A DNA stretch of 64,000 nt from Paractinoplanes polyasparticus (GCF_019710575.1 NZ_JAHWFK010000027.1:1-64000); one strand, 5' to 3'. Positions 25,370 to 34,681 are shown, numbered from the stretch's first letter. The notes: generated from the sequence alone by a model not told the origin. Translations and numbers: made by a program.

Positions 25370-26437
25370 TCAGCCTGTGGTGCGCGAGCGCCAGGCGGTC
25401 GCCCAGGAGGTCTTGCCGTTGGTGCGCAGCAGCGACCCCTCGTAGACACGGGCGCCCGCCGCGAGCAGGCCGGCTCCGGTGACGGCCATGATGACCAGGG
25501 TGAGGAACGGCTCCCAGCCCGCGGTGTCGCCGTTGAAGATGCGGGTCGGCATCGCGATCGGCGCCGAGAACGGGATGTACGAGAGGATCCGCATCGCCGA
25601 CTCGTTCTCGCCCAGGAAGATGACCGCGAAGAACGGCAGCATGACCGCCATCTGCACCGGTTGCGAGACGCCGTTGAGGTCCTCGGGGCGCGACGCCAGC
25701 GCGCCCACCCCGGCCCACAGGGCCGCCAGCATCACGAAGCCGACCAGGAAGAACGCGACGAACCAGCCGATCGTCGGCTGCAGCAGGGTCAGCACCCCGC
25801 TGTCGAGCCCGGCCAGCCGGGCGCCGATCAGCGTCACGATAGCTATCAGCGCCACCTGCGCGAACGCCAGCAGGGTGAGCGCCGCGACCTTGCCCGCGAG
25901 CAGGGCCCGGGTCGGCACGCTGGCCACCAGGATCTCGACGATGCGGGTCTGCTTCTCCTCGGTCACGCTCTGCGCGATCTGCAGGCCGAACAGGAACGAC
26001 GTGAAGAAGAAGACGAACGCGAGGGCGAACGGCACGATGTAGGCCAGGAACGGGTCGACAGCGTCCGGGTCGAGCAGCCGCACCGGCGGCTGTGTGCTGA
26101 GCGCGTTCACCACCTCGCCCGGCCTGTCCTGCAGGGCGATGACCTCGGGGCCGGCCACCACGGCCGCTTCGACCTCGCCGTCGCGGACGAGTTGCTCGGC
26201 GGCCGCGTCGTCGGCGACCACCCGCACCTCGAGGTCCGGCTGCTGCTGCAGGCGGGCGGCGATGGCCTGGTCGGCGACCGCGACCTTGTCGGAGCTGTCG
26301 CCGAACACGACCGGAAGCACCGTGACGGCGATCGCGAACAGCAGGAAGAACACCGTGCTGAAGATGAACGTCTTGTCGCGCAGCCGCACCCGGATCTCGC
26401 GGGCGGCGACGACCTTGGCGGCGTCGTAGGTGGTCAT
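25370..26437 (-). CDS. ABC-2 type transporter permease (NatB-like)
   Basis: 355 residues. An N-terminal membrane helix (FIFSTVFFLLFAIAVTVLP) is followed by a large extracytoplasmic region (about 50-150). A C-terminal set of five helices includes SVTEEKQTRIVEILVASVPT, the conserved loop of the ABC-2 family. The start ATG overlaps the stop of the ATPase gene by 4 bp (ATGA). Together they form an exporter, probably controlled by the two-component system just upstream. Substrate unknown; Na+ or a drug/peptide are the usual options. Confidence 0.92.
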   Translation of the reverse strand: MTTYDAAKVVAAREIRVRLRDKTFIFSTVFFLLFAIAVTVLPVVFGDSSDKVAVADQAIAARLQQQPDLEVRVVADDAAAEQLVRDGEVEAAVVAGPEVIALQDRPGEVVNALSTQPPVRLLDPDAVDPFLAYIVPFALAFVFFFTSFLFGLQIAQSVTEEKQTRIVEILVASVPTRALLAGKVAALTLLAFAQVALIAIVTLIGARLAGLDSGVLTLLQPTIGWFVAFFLVGFVMLAALWAGVGALASRPEDLNGVSQPVQMAVMLPFFAVIFLGENESAMRILSYIPFSAPIAMPTRIFNGDTAGWEPFLTLVIMAVTGAGLLAAGARVYEGSLLRTNGKTSWATAWRSRTTG

Positions 26438-27318
26438 CGGACGACCTCTCGGAAGATCTCGGTCAGGGACGGGACGACCGGGCCGAACGACCGCACCGGG
26501 CCCCGCTCGAGCGCGGCGTGCAGCACCTTCTGGTCGTCGAAGCCGGGGTCGAGGTCGAAGACCGCCCGCGGGCCCTCGAGGTCGAGCAGCGTGACTCCGG
26601 GCTGGTCCCGCAGCCAGCCGGCGTCGGTGTCGACCACGAGCTGGTAGCGCGGCAGGGCGTGCTGGGCGCGCAGCGCGCCCCGGTCGCCGGCGGCCCCGAT
26701 CTCGCCGTCCGCGATGATCACGAGGTCGTCGCACAGGCGCTCGACCAGTTCCAGCTGGTGGCTCGAGAAGAGCACCGGCACGCCTGCGGAGGCCCGGTCG
26801 CGCAGCACGTCGACCATCGTCTCGACGGCGATCGGGTCGAGGCCGGAGAACGGCTCGTCGAGCACCAGCACCTCGGGCTCGTGGACCAGGGCGGCCGCCA
26901 CCTGTGCCCGCTGCTGGTTGCCGAGCGACAGCTTCTCCAGCTTCTCGCCGGCCCGCTCGCCCAGCCCCAGCCGCTCGAGCAGTTTTGCCGTACGTTCCTC
27001 GGCCGCCGCACTGCTCAGGCCGTGCAGCCGCCCGAGATAGACGACCTGGTCCTGCACGGTCATCTTCGGGTACAGCCCGCGTTCCTCGGGCATGTAGCCG
27101 AACCGCTGGCGGATCTCGCGGGTCAGCGGCTTGCCGTCCAGCGTCACCTCGCCGCTGTCCGCGGCCAGCACGCCGAGGATGATCCGCATGGTGGTGGTCT
27201 TCCCGGCGCCGTTCGCGCCGACGAAGCCGGTCAGTTTGCCGCTCCCGACGGGGAACGAGACGTCTCTCAGGACCGTCCGGTCACCGAAGCTGCGGCTGAC
27301 GGAATCGACGTTCAGCAT
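26434..27318 (-). CDS. ABC transporter ATP-binding protein (NatA-like)
   Basis: 294 residues from ATG 27318. Walker A GANGAGKTTTM, Q-loop region FGYMPEERGLYPKMTV, signature LSLGNQQRAQVAAAL (LSLGN in place of LSGGQ, common in this subfamily), Walker B VLVLDEPFSGLDP and H-loop SSHQ. The C-terminal extension of about 70 residues is of the DUF4162 type. A TAGCGT hexamer lies 7 nt before the ATG, suggesting a leaderless start; a TTG six codons upstream is an alternative. Coupled to the permease gene. Confidence 0.93.
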   Translation of the reverse strand: MLNVDSVSRSFGDRTVLRDVSFPVGSGKLTGFVGANGAGKTTTMRIILGVLAADSGEVTLDGKPLTREIRQRFGYMPEERGLYPKMTVQDQVVYLGRLHGLSSAAAEERTAKLLERLGLGERAGEKLEKLSLGNQQRAQVAAALVHEPEVLVLDEPFSGLDPIAVETMVDVLRDRASAGVPVLFSSHQLELVERLCDDLVIIADGEIGAAGDRGALRAQHALPRYQLVVDTDAGWLRDQPGVTLLDLEGPRAVFDLDPGFDDQKVLHAALERGPVRSFGPVVPSLTEIFREVVR

Positions 27319-27394
27319 GCCTTCGACGCTAGGCAATACGGTCGGCCGACGCGTCCGGCTCGAGCATGATCCAGGGGGTCCTTCGCAGGGAGGA

Positions 27395-28051
27395 CTACCC
27401 GCCGGGGCGGACGACCCCCAACTCGTACGCCAACACCACCGCTTGCGTGCGGTCGCGGGCCCCGAGCTTGGTCAGCACGCGGCTCACATGGGTCTTGACG
27501 GTGGTCTCGCCGAGGTGCAGGGCGGCGGCGATCTCGGCGTTGGTGGCGCCCCCGGCCAGCTCGACCAGCACCTCGTGCTCGCGCGGAGTCAGCTCGCCGA
27601 GGCGGGCGGCCGGCTCGGCCCGCGGCGCTCCGGGCCGGGCGAAGGCCGAGATCACCCGGCGCGTGATCTCGGGTGCCAGCAGAGCGTCCCCGCGGGCCAC
27701 GACTCGGACCGCCTCGACCAGCGATTCCGGCGAGCTGTTCTTGAGCAGGAAGCCGCTCGCGCCCGCTTCGAGCGCCGCGAACAGGTAGTCGTCGCGGTCG
27801 AAGGTGGTGAGGATCAGCACGGACGGGCCACCGCCGGCGGCGACGATCCGGCGGGTTGCCTCCAGGCCGTCAATGCCGGGCATCTCGACGTCCATGAGCA
27901 CGACGTCGGGGGAGTGCCGGGCGGTCGCCTCGACAGCCTGGGCGCCGTTCTCGGCCTCGCCGATGACCTCGATGTCGTCCTCGAGCCCGAGGATCACCCG
28001 GAAGCCGGTGCGGACCAGCCGGTGGTCGTCCGCGAGGAGGACCCGGATCAC
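27395..28051 (-). CDS. NarL/FixJ-family response regulator
   Basis: 218 residues. The receiver domain has acidic DD (9-10), phospho-acceptor VVLMDVEMPG (Asp about 54) and LLKN with the conserved Lys (about 104). The C-terminal LuxR HTH reads LTPREHEVLVELAGGATNAE then TVKTHVSRVLTKLG. Its ATG overlaps the kinase stop (ATGA), so the pair is translationally coupled. The ABC exporter genes follow 76 bp downstream on the same strand and are the likely target. Confidence 0.95.
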   Translation of the reverse strand: MIRVLLADDHRLVRTGFRVILGLEDDIEVIGEAENGAQAVEATARHSPDVVLMDVEMPGIDGLEATRRIVAAGGGPSVLILTTFDRDDYLFAALEAGASGFLLKNSSPESLVEAVRVVARGDALLAPEITRRVISAFARPGAPRAEPAARLGELTPREHEVLVELAGGATNAEIAAALHLGETTVKTHVSRVLTKLGARDRTQAVVLAYELGVVRPGG

Positions 28052-29322
28052 GACGATGCCCCGACGCGTTGCGCGGGGCTGAGCGGCAACCGGGCGCGCA
28101 CGCGGTAGCCGCCGGCTGTCCGGTTGCCGGTCTCGACCGCGCCGCCCAGCAGGGCCACACGTTCCCGCATGCCGACCAGCCCCATCCCGCCGTCCCCGGC
28201 CGCCGTCGCCGCGCCCCGCCCGTCATCGGCCACGTCGACCTCCAGCTCGCGGGCCAGATAGCGCAGCCGGACGTCGATCGTGGACGCTCCCGCGTGCTTG
28301 AGGGCGTTCGTCACAGCCTCCTGCACGATCCGGTAGGCGGCCTGCGAGGTCGAGTCGGGCAGCGGCACCGGATCACCGTAGACCGCGAACTCGGCCGTGA
28401 GCCCGGCCTCGCGCACCCGGTCGAGCAGCTCCGCCACCCGGTCGACGCCGGCGTTGGGCGCGGACACCGGCTCGTCGGCCGTGCGCAGGGCGCCCAGCAT
28501 CCGGTGGAGCTCGTCGACCGCCGTCCGCGCACCCTCCTCGACCGAGGTGAGCGCGTCGCGGGCCGTGTCGGCGTTGCGGTCCATGGCCCGGCGCGCCGCT
28601 GCGGCCTGGATGCCCATGACCGACACGTGGTGCGCGACGACGTCGTGCAGCTCGCGGGCGATCCGCATGCGCTCGGTGACGACCGCGCGCTCCTCGGCCG
28701 CCGCCCGGGCCTCGCGCAGTTGCTCGGCCTGCTCGACCAGCGCGGCCTCGCGGCGGGCGGACAGCCAGGCGGTCTCGCCGAAGAAGTAGGAGAAGCCGAA
28801 GACCACCAGATTCAGCAGCACCTGGGCGACGAGCGCGGACAGCAGCGGGGGCAACTCGCCGGTGCCGTCTTCGAAGTCGCCGGCCTCGATCGACTCGGCC
28901 GCCATGAGCCAGGCGATCGCGAGCCAGCCGAACATCACGGCGATGACCGTGATCCGCAGCCAGCGCGAACGACCCCGGTCGCGGCCCCAGGCGCCGGCGG
29001 CGTAGATCGCCGCGAAGATCGCACCCGAGGCGAACTGGATCTCCTGCGCCTCGCGGACCTGGCCCGCGACGAACACCACGGCGATGACCACGAGGACGAT
29101 CTCGGGGTGGCTGCGGCGCCAGATCAGCGGGACGGTGACGGCGAACGCGAACGCGAGGTGCTCGGCCGCGCTGCGCTCGACGCCCCACACGAACAGCCCG
29201 ACGCTGCGGCTGAGCATGACGTACAACAGCGCCGCGGCCACCACCACGAGGCCGATGACCAGGTCGATGCGGCGCTGGCGCGGGGTCGGCCCGGGGCGTT
29301 GCCAGTCGTCGAGGCTGCGCAT
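28048..29322 (-). CDS. Sensor histidine kinase (HisKA_3 type)
   Basis: 424 residues from ATG 29322; GGGAG lies 9 nt upstream. Five or six membrane helices occupy about 20-200 without a large extracellular loop. A coiled linker (EQAEQLREARAAAEERAV) leads to the dimerisation/phosphoacceptor helix RIARELHDVVAHHVSVMG (first His). The HATPase domain includes QEAVTNALKHAG and GMGLVGMRERVALLGG. The architecture resembles DesK/LiaS-type kinases that sense membrane or cell-envelope stress. Partner: the response regulator directly downstream. Confidence 0.94.
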   Translation of the reverse strand: MRSLDDWQRPGPTPRQRRIDLVIGLVVVAAALLYVMLSRSVGLFVWGVERSAAEHLAFAFAVTVPLIWRRSHPEIVLVVIAVVFVAGQVREAQEIQFASGAIFAAIYAAGAWGRDRGRSRWLRITVIAVMFGWLAIAWLMAAESIEAGDFEDGTGELPPLLSALVAQVLLNLVVFGFSYFFGETAWLSARREAALVEQAEQLREARAAAEERAVVTERMRIARELHDVVAHHVSVMGIQAAAARRAMDRNADTARDALTSVEEGARTAVDELHRMLGALRTADEPVSAPNAGVDRVAELLDRVREAGLTAEFAVYGDPVPLPDSTSQAAYRIVQEAVTNALKHAGASTIDVRLRYLARELEVDVADDGRGAATAAGDGGMGLVGMRERVALLGGAVETGNRTAGGYRVRARLPLSPAQRVGASS

Positions 29323-29355
29323 GCCCACAGGCTCCCACACGCCCCGGGCGCGAGC

Positions 29356-29727
29356 TCAGGTCGCGCGGAAGTAGCGGGGCTTCGCGATGTCCGGGTGGGT
29401 CTGGGTGGGGATGTCGGCGTCGTCCTCGGGCGTCAGGACACCGCCCAGCTCACTGATGCGGCGGTGGGCGGCGGCCAGCCTGTCCTCCAGGGTGACGATG
29501 CGGCAGGCGGCGCCGAGCTGGATGCCCTCGTCGAGCAGTTGGCGGGCGCGCAGGGCGAGCTGGAGCTGGTGACGGGAGTAGCGGCGGTGGCCGCCGAGGG
29601 AGCGCTCGGGCTCGATCAGGCCCGCGGCGCCCAGGCTGCGGAGGAAGGCCGGGGTAACGCCGATCATGTCGGCGGCGCGGCCCATCGTGTACGCCGGGAA
29701 GTCGGCGTCGTCGAAGGTCGTGCTCAT
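29356..29727 (-). CDS. MerR-family HTH regulator
   Basis: 123 residues from ATG 29727 (AAGGG 4-5 nt upstream). The HTH reads TMGRAADMIGVTPAFLRSLG, followed by the wing region GGHRRYSRHQLQLALRARQL. The helical C-terminus (RIVTLEDRLAAAHRRISELG) can form the dimer coil. No cysteine pattern for metal sensing is seen. It lies 33 bp upstream of the kinase gene on the same strand and may be co-transcribed with it. Confidence 0.88.
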   Translation of the reverse strand: MSTTFDDADFPAYTMGRAADMIGVTPAFLRSLGAAGLIEPERSLGGHRRYSRHQLQLALRARQLLDEGIQLGAACRIVTLEDRLAAAHRRISELGGVLTPEDDADIPTQTHPDIAKPRYFRAT

Positions 29728-29763
29728 CGTGCCCTTCCGGGGGGTGACCAGGGCGTGCACAAT

Positions 29764-29794
29764 CCAAGGCCCCGGCGGGTAACCGGGGCCTTGG
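29764..29794. terminator. Perfect 12-bp hairpin upstream of the MerR gene
   Basis: CCAAGGCCCCGG (29764-29775) and CCGGGGCCTTGG (29783-29794) with a 7-nt loop. On the plus strand it is followed by CTTTTC, a good terminator tail. On the minus strand it lies in the 5' leader of the MerR gene, 37 bp before the ATG, and 5 bp after the stop of a doubtful small frame. Direction and role uncertain. Confidence 0.55.
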
Positions 29795-30379
29795 CTTTTC
29801 AATTCTGGTGCCGGCCGTCGCCGGCGCATGCGGTCGTCCGCCTGCGTGCCGCTAGCGGACCACCTGAGTGAAGGGCATCGGCTGCGATCACCTCTTGTCG
29901 GGTCGGGGACGTTGCGCTTGCGCGTTGCTGCGGTATCTCGTCCTCCTTAACCAACTCAGGGTCTGTGCCATGTGCTTGTCGGCTGTGCGTGGCCGACGAC
30001 ACAGACTCTATGCCGATCACGTCCGGATTTCTAGGGCCGACGCTGTAGATTTTTTGGACAAATCGCGGAAGTTATTCGTGTTGCCGCAGGTGGCGGTGGG
30101 GATGGGAGCGCGGCGGCGCGGGACGGGCGCAGGGCGCGGCGATGCCGCGTGAGAGAGAGGTGACCGCGCCCCGCGCCGCCGCGGGCCGGGGCGCCGATGG
30201 CTGCCCCGGGGAGCTCGCGGAGCCTGCCGAGGGCCCGCGTCTGGCTATGAGTGTGCGGCGGGCGGCCGTTCGCGGGCAACGCAATTAACGCTCCGCATTG
30301 ACGTGCGTAACACAGCGGGGAGATCATCACGGCACGCCGTGGCCTCGGTCACAGCAACCCCTCGGTAAGGGAGCCGCAC
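29795..30379. other. 585-bp intergenic region with a nested stem structure
   Basis: No confident gene. The stretch 29961-30006 can fold into an outer GTCTGTG/CACAGAC stem and an inner GTCGGC/GCCGAC stem. On the minus strand a strong AAGGAGG (about 29940) is followed by no normal start codon. A 73-codon minus-strand frame (29799-30020) has third-position GC clearly lower than real genes here. Near 30285-30311 three boxes TTAAC, TTGAC and GTAAC occur; TTGACG at 30298 may be the -35 of the permease operon. CACGG/CCGTG (30328-30341) is a small hairpin before the permease start. Confidence 0.4.
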
Positions 30380-31903
30380 ATGAGCGTCAACCCCGCACCC
30401 ACCACCGACGAAGAACGCCTTGCCCAACTCGGCTATCAGCAGGAACTGCATCGCCGACTGTCCGGCTTCTCGAACTTCGCGGTCTCCTTCTCGATCATCT
30501 CCATTCTGGCCGGCGCCATCACCTCCTACGGCATCGCGATGACCGCGGGCGGCCCGATGGCCATCACCCTGGGCTGGCTGTTCGTCGGCGTCATGGTGAC
30601 CTTCGTGGCCCTGGCCATGGCCGAGGTCTGCTCGGCCTATCCGACTGCCGGCGCGCTCTACTGGTGGGCGGCGGCACTGGCCAAACGCAACAAGCCCGCC
30701 TGGGCCTGGTTCATCGGCTGGTTCAACTTCCTCGGCGAGGTCGCCGTCACCGCCGCCATCGACTTCGGCGCGGCGATCACCACGTCGGCCTTCCTGAGCC
30801 TGACCTTCGACATGGAGGTCACCACCGGCCGCACGTTCCTGATCTTCCTGGTCATCATCATCGCGCACGGTCTGCTCAACACGTTCGGCGTCAACCTCGT
30901 GCGGGTCCTCTCGGACGTCAGCGCCTGGTGGCACCTGGTCGGCGTCGCGGTGATCGTGGGCGTCCTCGCGATCGTGCCGGACAACCACAAGCCGCTGTCC
31001 GAGGTCTTCACCGAGGTGCACAACGCCACCGGCTTCACCTTCGCCGGCGCCGGGGTCTACGCGGTGCTCATCGGTCTGCTGATGGCGCAGTACACCTACA
31101 CCGGGTACGACGCGTCGGCGCACGTGGCCGAGGAGACCCACGACGCCGCCCGGGCCGCACCGCGCGGCATCGTGCTGTCCGTGGTGGTCTCGGTGATCGC
31201 CGGCTTCGTGCTGCTCACCGCGATCACCTGGTCGATCCAGGACTACGAGGCCGAGCGCACCACCGAGCTCGGACTTCCGCCGGCGCAGATCTTCATCGAC
31301 GCCGCCGGGCAGAACACGGGCACCTTCCTGCTCTTCATCTGCATGGTCGCGCAGTGGTTCTGCGGCATGGCCTCGGTCACCGCGAACTCGCGGATGTCGT
31401 ACGCCTTCGCCCGGGACGGCGCTCTGCCCGGCTCGCGGCTGTGGAAGAAGGTCAACCCGCGTACGGGAACGCCGACCAACTCCATCTGGCTGTGCGTCAC
31501 GCTGTCGACCCTGCTGGTGCTGCCGTCGCTGTGGAACACGACGGCCTACCTGGCGGCGACGTCGATCGCCGTCATCGGGCTCTACATCGCGTACGTCGGA
31601 CCGGTGTTCCTGCGCCGGATGAGCCCCGACTTCCAGCCCGGGCCGTGGAGCCTCGGCAGGTGGAGCGCGCCGATCGGGTGGATCGCGATCGTCTGGGTGG
31701 TCGTCATCTGTGTCCTGTTCGTGCTGCCGACGGCCGGCCCGATCACCGCGAGCAACTTCAACTACACGATCTTCGCGGTGCTGATCGTGATCGCCTTCGC
31801 CACGATCTGGTGGTTCGTGAGCGCCCGTAAGTGGTTCACCGGGCCGAAGCAGAATCTGATCGAGAAGGCCGCGCACGGCGAAACGACGATGCCGACCGAA
31901 TGA
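30380..31903 (+). CDS. APC-superfamily amino acid/amine permease
   Basis: 507 residues with about 12 membrane helices. The N-terminal segment YQQELHRRLSGFSNFAVSFS then IISILAGAITSYG, plus ALAMAEVCSAYPTAGALYWW, is typical of the GABA/choline/ethanolamine-type amino acid transporter branch. TYTGYDASAHVAEETHDAA is the conserved helix-6/loop region. GGGAG lies about 7 nt before the ATG. It heads a cluster with a glutamine-synthetase-like ligase, an aldehyde dehydrogenase and an SDR, so the cargo is probably an amine or amino alcohol (inference). Confidence 0.92.
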   Translation: MSVNPAPTTDEERLAQLGYQQELHRRLSGFSNFAVSFSIISILAGAITSYGIAMTAGGPMAITLGWLFVGVMVTFVALAMAEVCSAYPTAGALYWWAAALAKRNKPAWAWFIGWFNFLGEVAVTAAIDFGAAITTSAFLSLTFDMEVTTGRTFLIFLVIIIAHGLLNTFGVNLVRVLSDVSAWWHLVGVAVIVGVLAIVPDNHKPLSEVFTEVHNATGFTFAGAGVYAVLIGLLMAQYTYTGYDASAHVAEETHDAARAAPRGIVLSVVVSVIAGFVLLTAITWSIQDYEAERTTELGLPPAQIFIDAAGQNTGTFLLFICMVAQWFCGMASVTANSRMSYAFARDGALPGSRLWKKVNPRTGTPTNSIWLCVTLSTLLVLPSLWNTTAYLAATSIAVIGLYIAYVGPVFLRRMSPDFQPGPWSLGRWSAPIGWIAIVWVVVICVLFVLPTAGPITASNFNYTIFAVLIVIAFATIWWFVSARKWFTGPKQNLIEKAAHGETTMPTE

Positions 31904-31961
31904 TCGCCCGGGGCCGGGCGGGATCACCCCGCCCGGCCTCCTCTCACAAGGGGACAACCTG

Positions 31962-33308
31962 ATGAACCTCGAGGAACTGGACGTCTCCGTCGAGAACGGG
32001 AGCATCGACACGGTGCTGCTGGCGCTGACCGACATGCAGGGACGGCTGCAGGGCAAGCGGCTGCACGGCCGCTACTTCATGGACGAGGTGGTCAGCGGAG
32101 GTAGCGAGGGGTGCAACTACCTGCTCGCGGTGGACGTCGACATGAACACGGTGGACGGGTACGAGATGTCCTCGTGGGCCAGCGGCTACGGCGACTTCGT
32201 GATGAAGCCCGACTTCACGACCCTGCGCCGGGTGCCCTGGCAGGAGGGGACGGCGCTGGTGCTGGCCGACCTCGAGACGACCGGCGGCGAGCCCGTCTAC
32301 GCCTCGCCCCGCCAGATCCTCCAGCGACAGCTCGACCGGCTCGCCGGGCACGGCCTCACCGCGTACGCGGGAACCGAACTTGAATTCGTTCTTTACAAGG
32401 ACACGTACGAGCAGGCGTTCGACAAGGGCTACCGCGATCTGACCCCCGCCAACCAGTACAACGTGGACTACTCGATGCTCGGGACGGCCCGGGTCGAGCC
32501 GTTGCTGCGCCGCATCCGCAACGACATGTACGGCGCCGGACTGCTGCCCGAGAGCGCCAAGGGCGAGTGCAACCTGGGCCAGCACGAGATCGCCTTCCGC
32601 TACGCGGACGCGCTGACCTGTGCCGACAACCACGTGATCTACAAGAACGGGGCCAAGGAGATAGCCGCCCAGGAGGGCATGGCGCTGACCTTCATGGCCA
32701 AGCCCAACGCGCGCGAGGGCAACTCGTGCCACATCCACTTCTCGCTGCGTGGCGCCGACGGCAAGTCGGCCATGCTCGGCGACGGGCCGGCGCACCTCAG
32801 CGTGACCGGGCAGCGGGTGCTGGCCGGGCTGCTGGCCACCATGCGCGAGTTCAGCCTGCTCTTCGCGCCCAACATCAACTCGTACAAGCGGTACCAGCCG
32901 GGGTCGTTCGCCCCGACCGCGCTGCGCTGGGGCGTCGACAACCGCACCTGCGCGCTCCGGATCGCCGGCCACGGGCAGGGCATGCGCGTCGAGAACCGGG
33001 TGCCGGGCGGGGACGTCAACCCCTACCTGGCCATCGCGGCGCTGGTCGCGGGGGCGCTGCACGGGCTGGAGAACGAGCTCGAGCTGGAGCCGGAGACGCC
33101 GGGCAACGCGTACGAGGACGCGACGGCCGACCGCGTGCCGACCACCCTGCGCGAGGCCCAGCAGTTGTGGCTGGGCAGCGAGGTGGCGCAATCGGCGTTC
33201 GGCCCCGACGTGGTCGGCCACTACGCGAACATGGCCCAGGTGGAGCTGGCCGACTTCGACCGCGCCGTCACCGACTGGGAGCTGCGCCGCGGCTTCGAAC
33301 GCATGTGA
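31962..33308 (+). CDS. Glutamine-synthetase-like gamma-glutamyl-amine ligase (GlnA3/GlnA4 type)
   Basis: 448 residues. The GS fold is complete: beta-grasp N-terminus (LLALTDMQGRLQGKRLHGRY), catalytic GTELEFVLY, the Glu-rich metal site GECNLGQHEIAFRYADAL, NSCHIHFSL, INSYKRYQPGSFAPTALRWG and RVPGGDVNPYLAIAA. The context (permease, aldehyde dehydrogenase, C26 hydrolases) is that of the gamma-glutamylation route for polyamines or ethanolamine described for Streptomyces GlnA3 and GlnA4 and for E. coli PuuA. It is therefore probably not the ammonium-assimilating enzyme. The exact amine cannot be read from sequence. Confidence 0.85.
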   Translation: MNLEELDVSVENGSIDTVLLALTDMQGRLQGKRLHGRYFMDEVVSGGSEGCNYLLAVDVDMNTVDGYEMSSWASGYGDFVMKPDFTTLRRVPWQEGTALVLADLETTGGEPVYASPRQILQRQLDRLAGHGLTAYAGTELEFVLYKDTYEQAFDKGYRDLTPANQYNVDYSMLGTARVEPLLRRIRNDMYGAGLLPESAKGECNLGQHEIAFRYADALTCADNHVIYKNGAKEIAAQEGMALTFMAKPNAREGNSCHIHFSLRGADGKSAMLGDGPAHLSVTGQRVLAGLLATMREFSLLFAPNINSYKRYQPGSFAPTALRWGVDNRTCALRIAGHGQGMRVENRVPGGDVNPYLAIAALVAGALHGLENELELEPETPGNAYEDATADRVPTTLREAQQLWLGSEVAQSAFGPDVVGHYANMAQVELADFDRAVTDWELRRGFERM

Positions 33309-33310
33309 CC

Positions 33311-34681
33311 ATGGGATCTGTGACGACTACTGACGTGATCAACCCGGCGACGGGTGCGGTGTTCACCACCGTTCCGTCGCTGGATCCGGCCGCGACCGAC
33401 GCCGCGATCGAGCGGGCCCAGCGGGCGTTCCCGGCCTGGCGGGCCGTGGCGCCCGGCGACCGGGCCCGGCTGCTGCGCCGGTTCGCGGCCGTGGTCGACC
33501 AGCACCTCGAGGAGCTCGCCGAGCTCGAGGTGCGCAACGCCGGCCACACCATCGGCAACGCCCGCTGGGAGGCGGGCAACGTGCGCGACGTCCTCGACTA
33601 CTACGCCGGAGCGCCCGAGCGGCTCAGCGGCCGCCAGATCCCGGTCGCCGGCGGTCTGGACGTGACGTTCCACGAGCCGCTCGGCGTGGTCGGCATCATC
33701 GTGCCCTGGAACTTCCCGATGCCGATCGCCGGCTGGGGGTTCGCCCCGGCGCTGGCGGCCGGCAACACGGTCGTGCTCAAGCCGGCCGAGCTCACCCCGC
33801 TGACGGCGATCCGGCTCGGCGAGCTGGCGCTCGAAGCCGGCCTGCCCGAGGACGTGTTCCAGATCGTCCCCGGAAAGGGCTCGGTCGTCGGACGGCGGTT
33901 CGTGACCCATCCGGCCGTACGCAAGATCTGTTTCACCGGCTCGACCGAGGTCGGCAAGGGCATCATGGCAGGCGCGGCCGACCAGGTGAAGCGGGTGACC
34001 CTGGAGCTGGGCGGCAAGAGCGCCAACATCGTCTTCGCCGACGCCGACCTCGAGAAGGCGGCCGCGAGCGCGCCGTCGTCCGTCTTCGACAACGCCGGGC
34101 AGGACTGCTGCGCCCGCTCGCGCCTGCTCGTGCAGGAGTCGGTGTACGACAAGTTCCTGTCGCTGCTCGAACCGGCGGTCAAGTCGTTCCGGGTCGAGGA
34201 ACCGTCGAACGCCACCGCCGAGATGGGCCCGCTGATCTCGGCCGGTCACCGGGAGACCGTGGCGTCGTACGTCGAAGGGTCTGATCTTGCCTTTGCCGGT
34301 GCGGCGCCCCAGGGCGACGGCTGGTGGTTCCCGCCGACCGTGCTGCTCGCCCACTCCACCGCCGACCGGCACTGGCGCGAGGAGGTCTTCGGTCCGGTGC
34401 TCTCGGTGCTGCCGTTCAAGGACGAGGACGACGCCGTCCGGTTGGCCAACGACACCGAGTACGGGCTCTCGGGCTCGCTCTGGACCCGGGACCTCGGCCG
34501 GGCGCTCCGCGTCTCGCGGTCCGTCGAAACCGGAGCGCTCAGCGTCAACAGTCATTCCTCGGTGCGCTACTGGACCCCGTTCGGCGGCATGAAGCAGTCC
34601 GGACTGGGTCGTGAACTGGGCCCCGATGCCCTCTTGTCCTTCACCGACGTCAAGAACGTATTCCTGGCCATGGGAGATTAA
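33311..34681 (+). CDS. NAD(P)+-dependent aldehyde dehydrogenase
   Basis: 456 residues from ATG 33311, 2 bp after the ligase stop. PWNFPMPIAGWGFAPALAAG (oxyanion Asn and cofactor region), FTGSTEVGKGIM, general base in LELGGKSANIV and nucleophile in NAGQDCCARSRL (two adjacent Cys; the first aligns with the usual catalytic position). EEVFGPVLSVLPF and PFGGMKQSGLGRE close the fold. It likely oxidises the gamma-glutamyl-aminoaldehyde formed from the ligated amine, as PuuC does. A GTG at 33320 is an alternative start. Confidence 0.93.
   Translation: MGSVTTTDVINPATGAVFTTVPSLDPAATDAAIERAQRAFPAWRAVAPGDRARLLRRFAAVVDQHLEELAELEVRNAGHTIGNARWEAGNVRDVLDYYAGAPERLSGRQIPVAGGLDVTFHEPLGVVGIIVPWNFPMPIAGWGFAPALAAGNTVVLKPAELTPLTAIRLGELALEAGLPEDVFQIVPGKGSVVGRRFVTHPAVRKICFTGSTEVGKGIMAGAADQVKRVTLELGGKSANIVFADADLEKAAASAPSSVFDNAGQDCCARSRLLVQESVYDKFLSLLEPAVKSFRVEEPSNATAEMGPLISAGHRETVASYVEGSDLAFAGAAPQGDGWWFPPTVLLAHSTADRHWREEVFGPVLSVLPFKDEDDAVRLANDTEYGLSGSLWTRDLGRALRVSRSVETGALSVNSHSSVRYWTPFGGMKQSGLGRELGPDALLSFTDVKNVFLAMGD

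Noticed and set aside
29799..30020. 73-codon minus-strand gene
   Set aside because: Third-position GC is clearly lower than in real genes here, the start has no ribosome binding site and no family is recognised; kept only as a finding.
30281..30345. GlnR or glutamine-riboswitch control of the permease operon
   Set aside because: The TTAAC/TTGAC/GTAAC boxes do not have the GTnAC-n6-GaAAC spacing, and no glutamine aptamer core was found.
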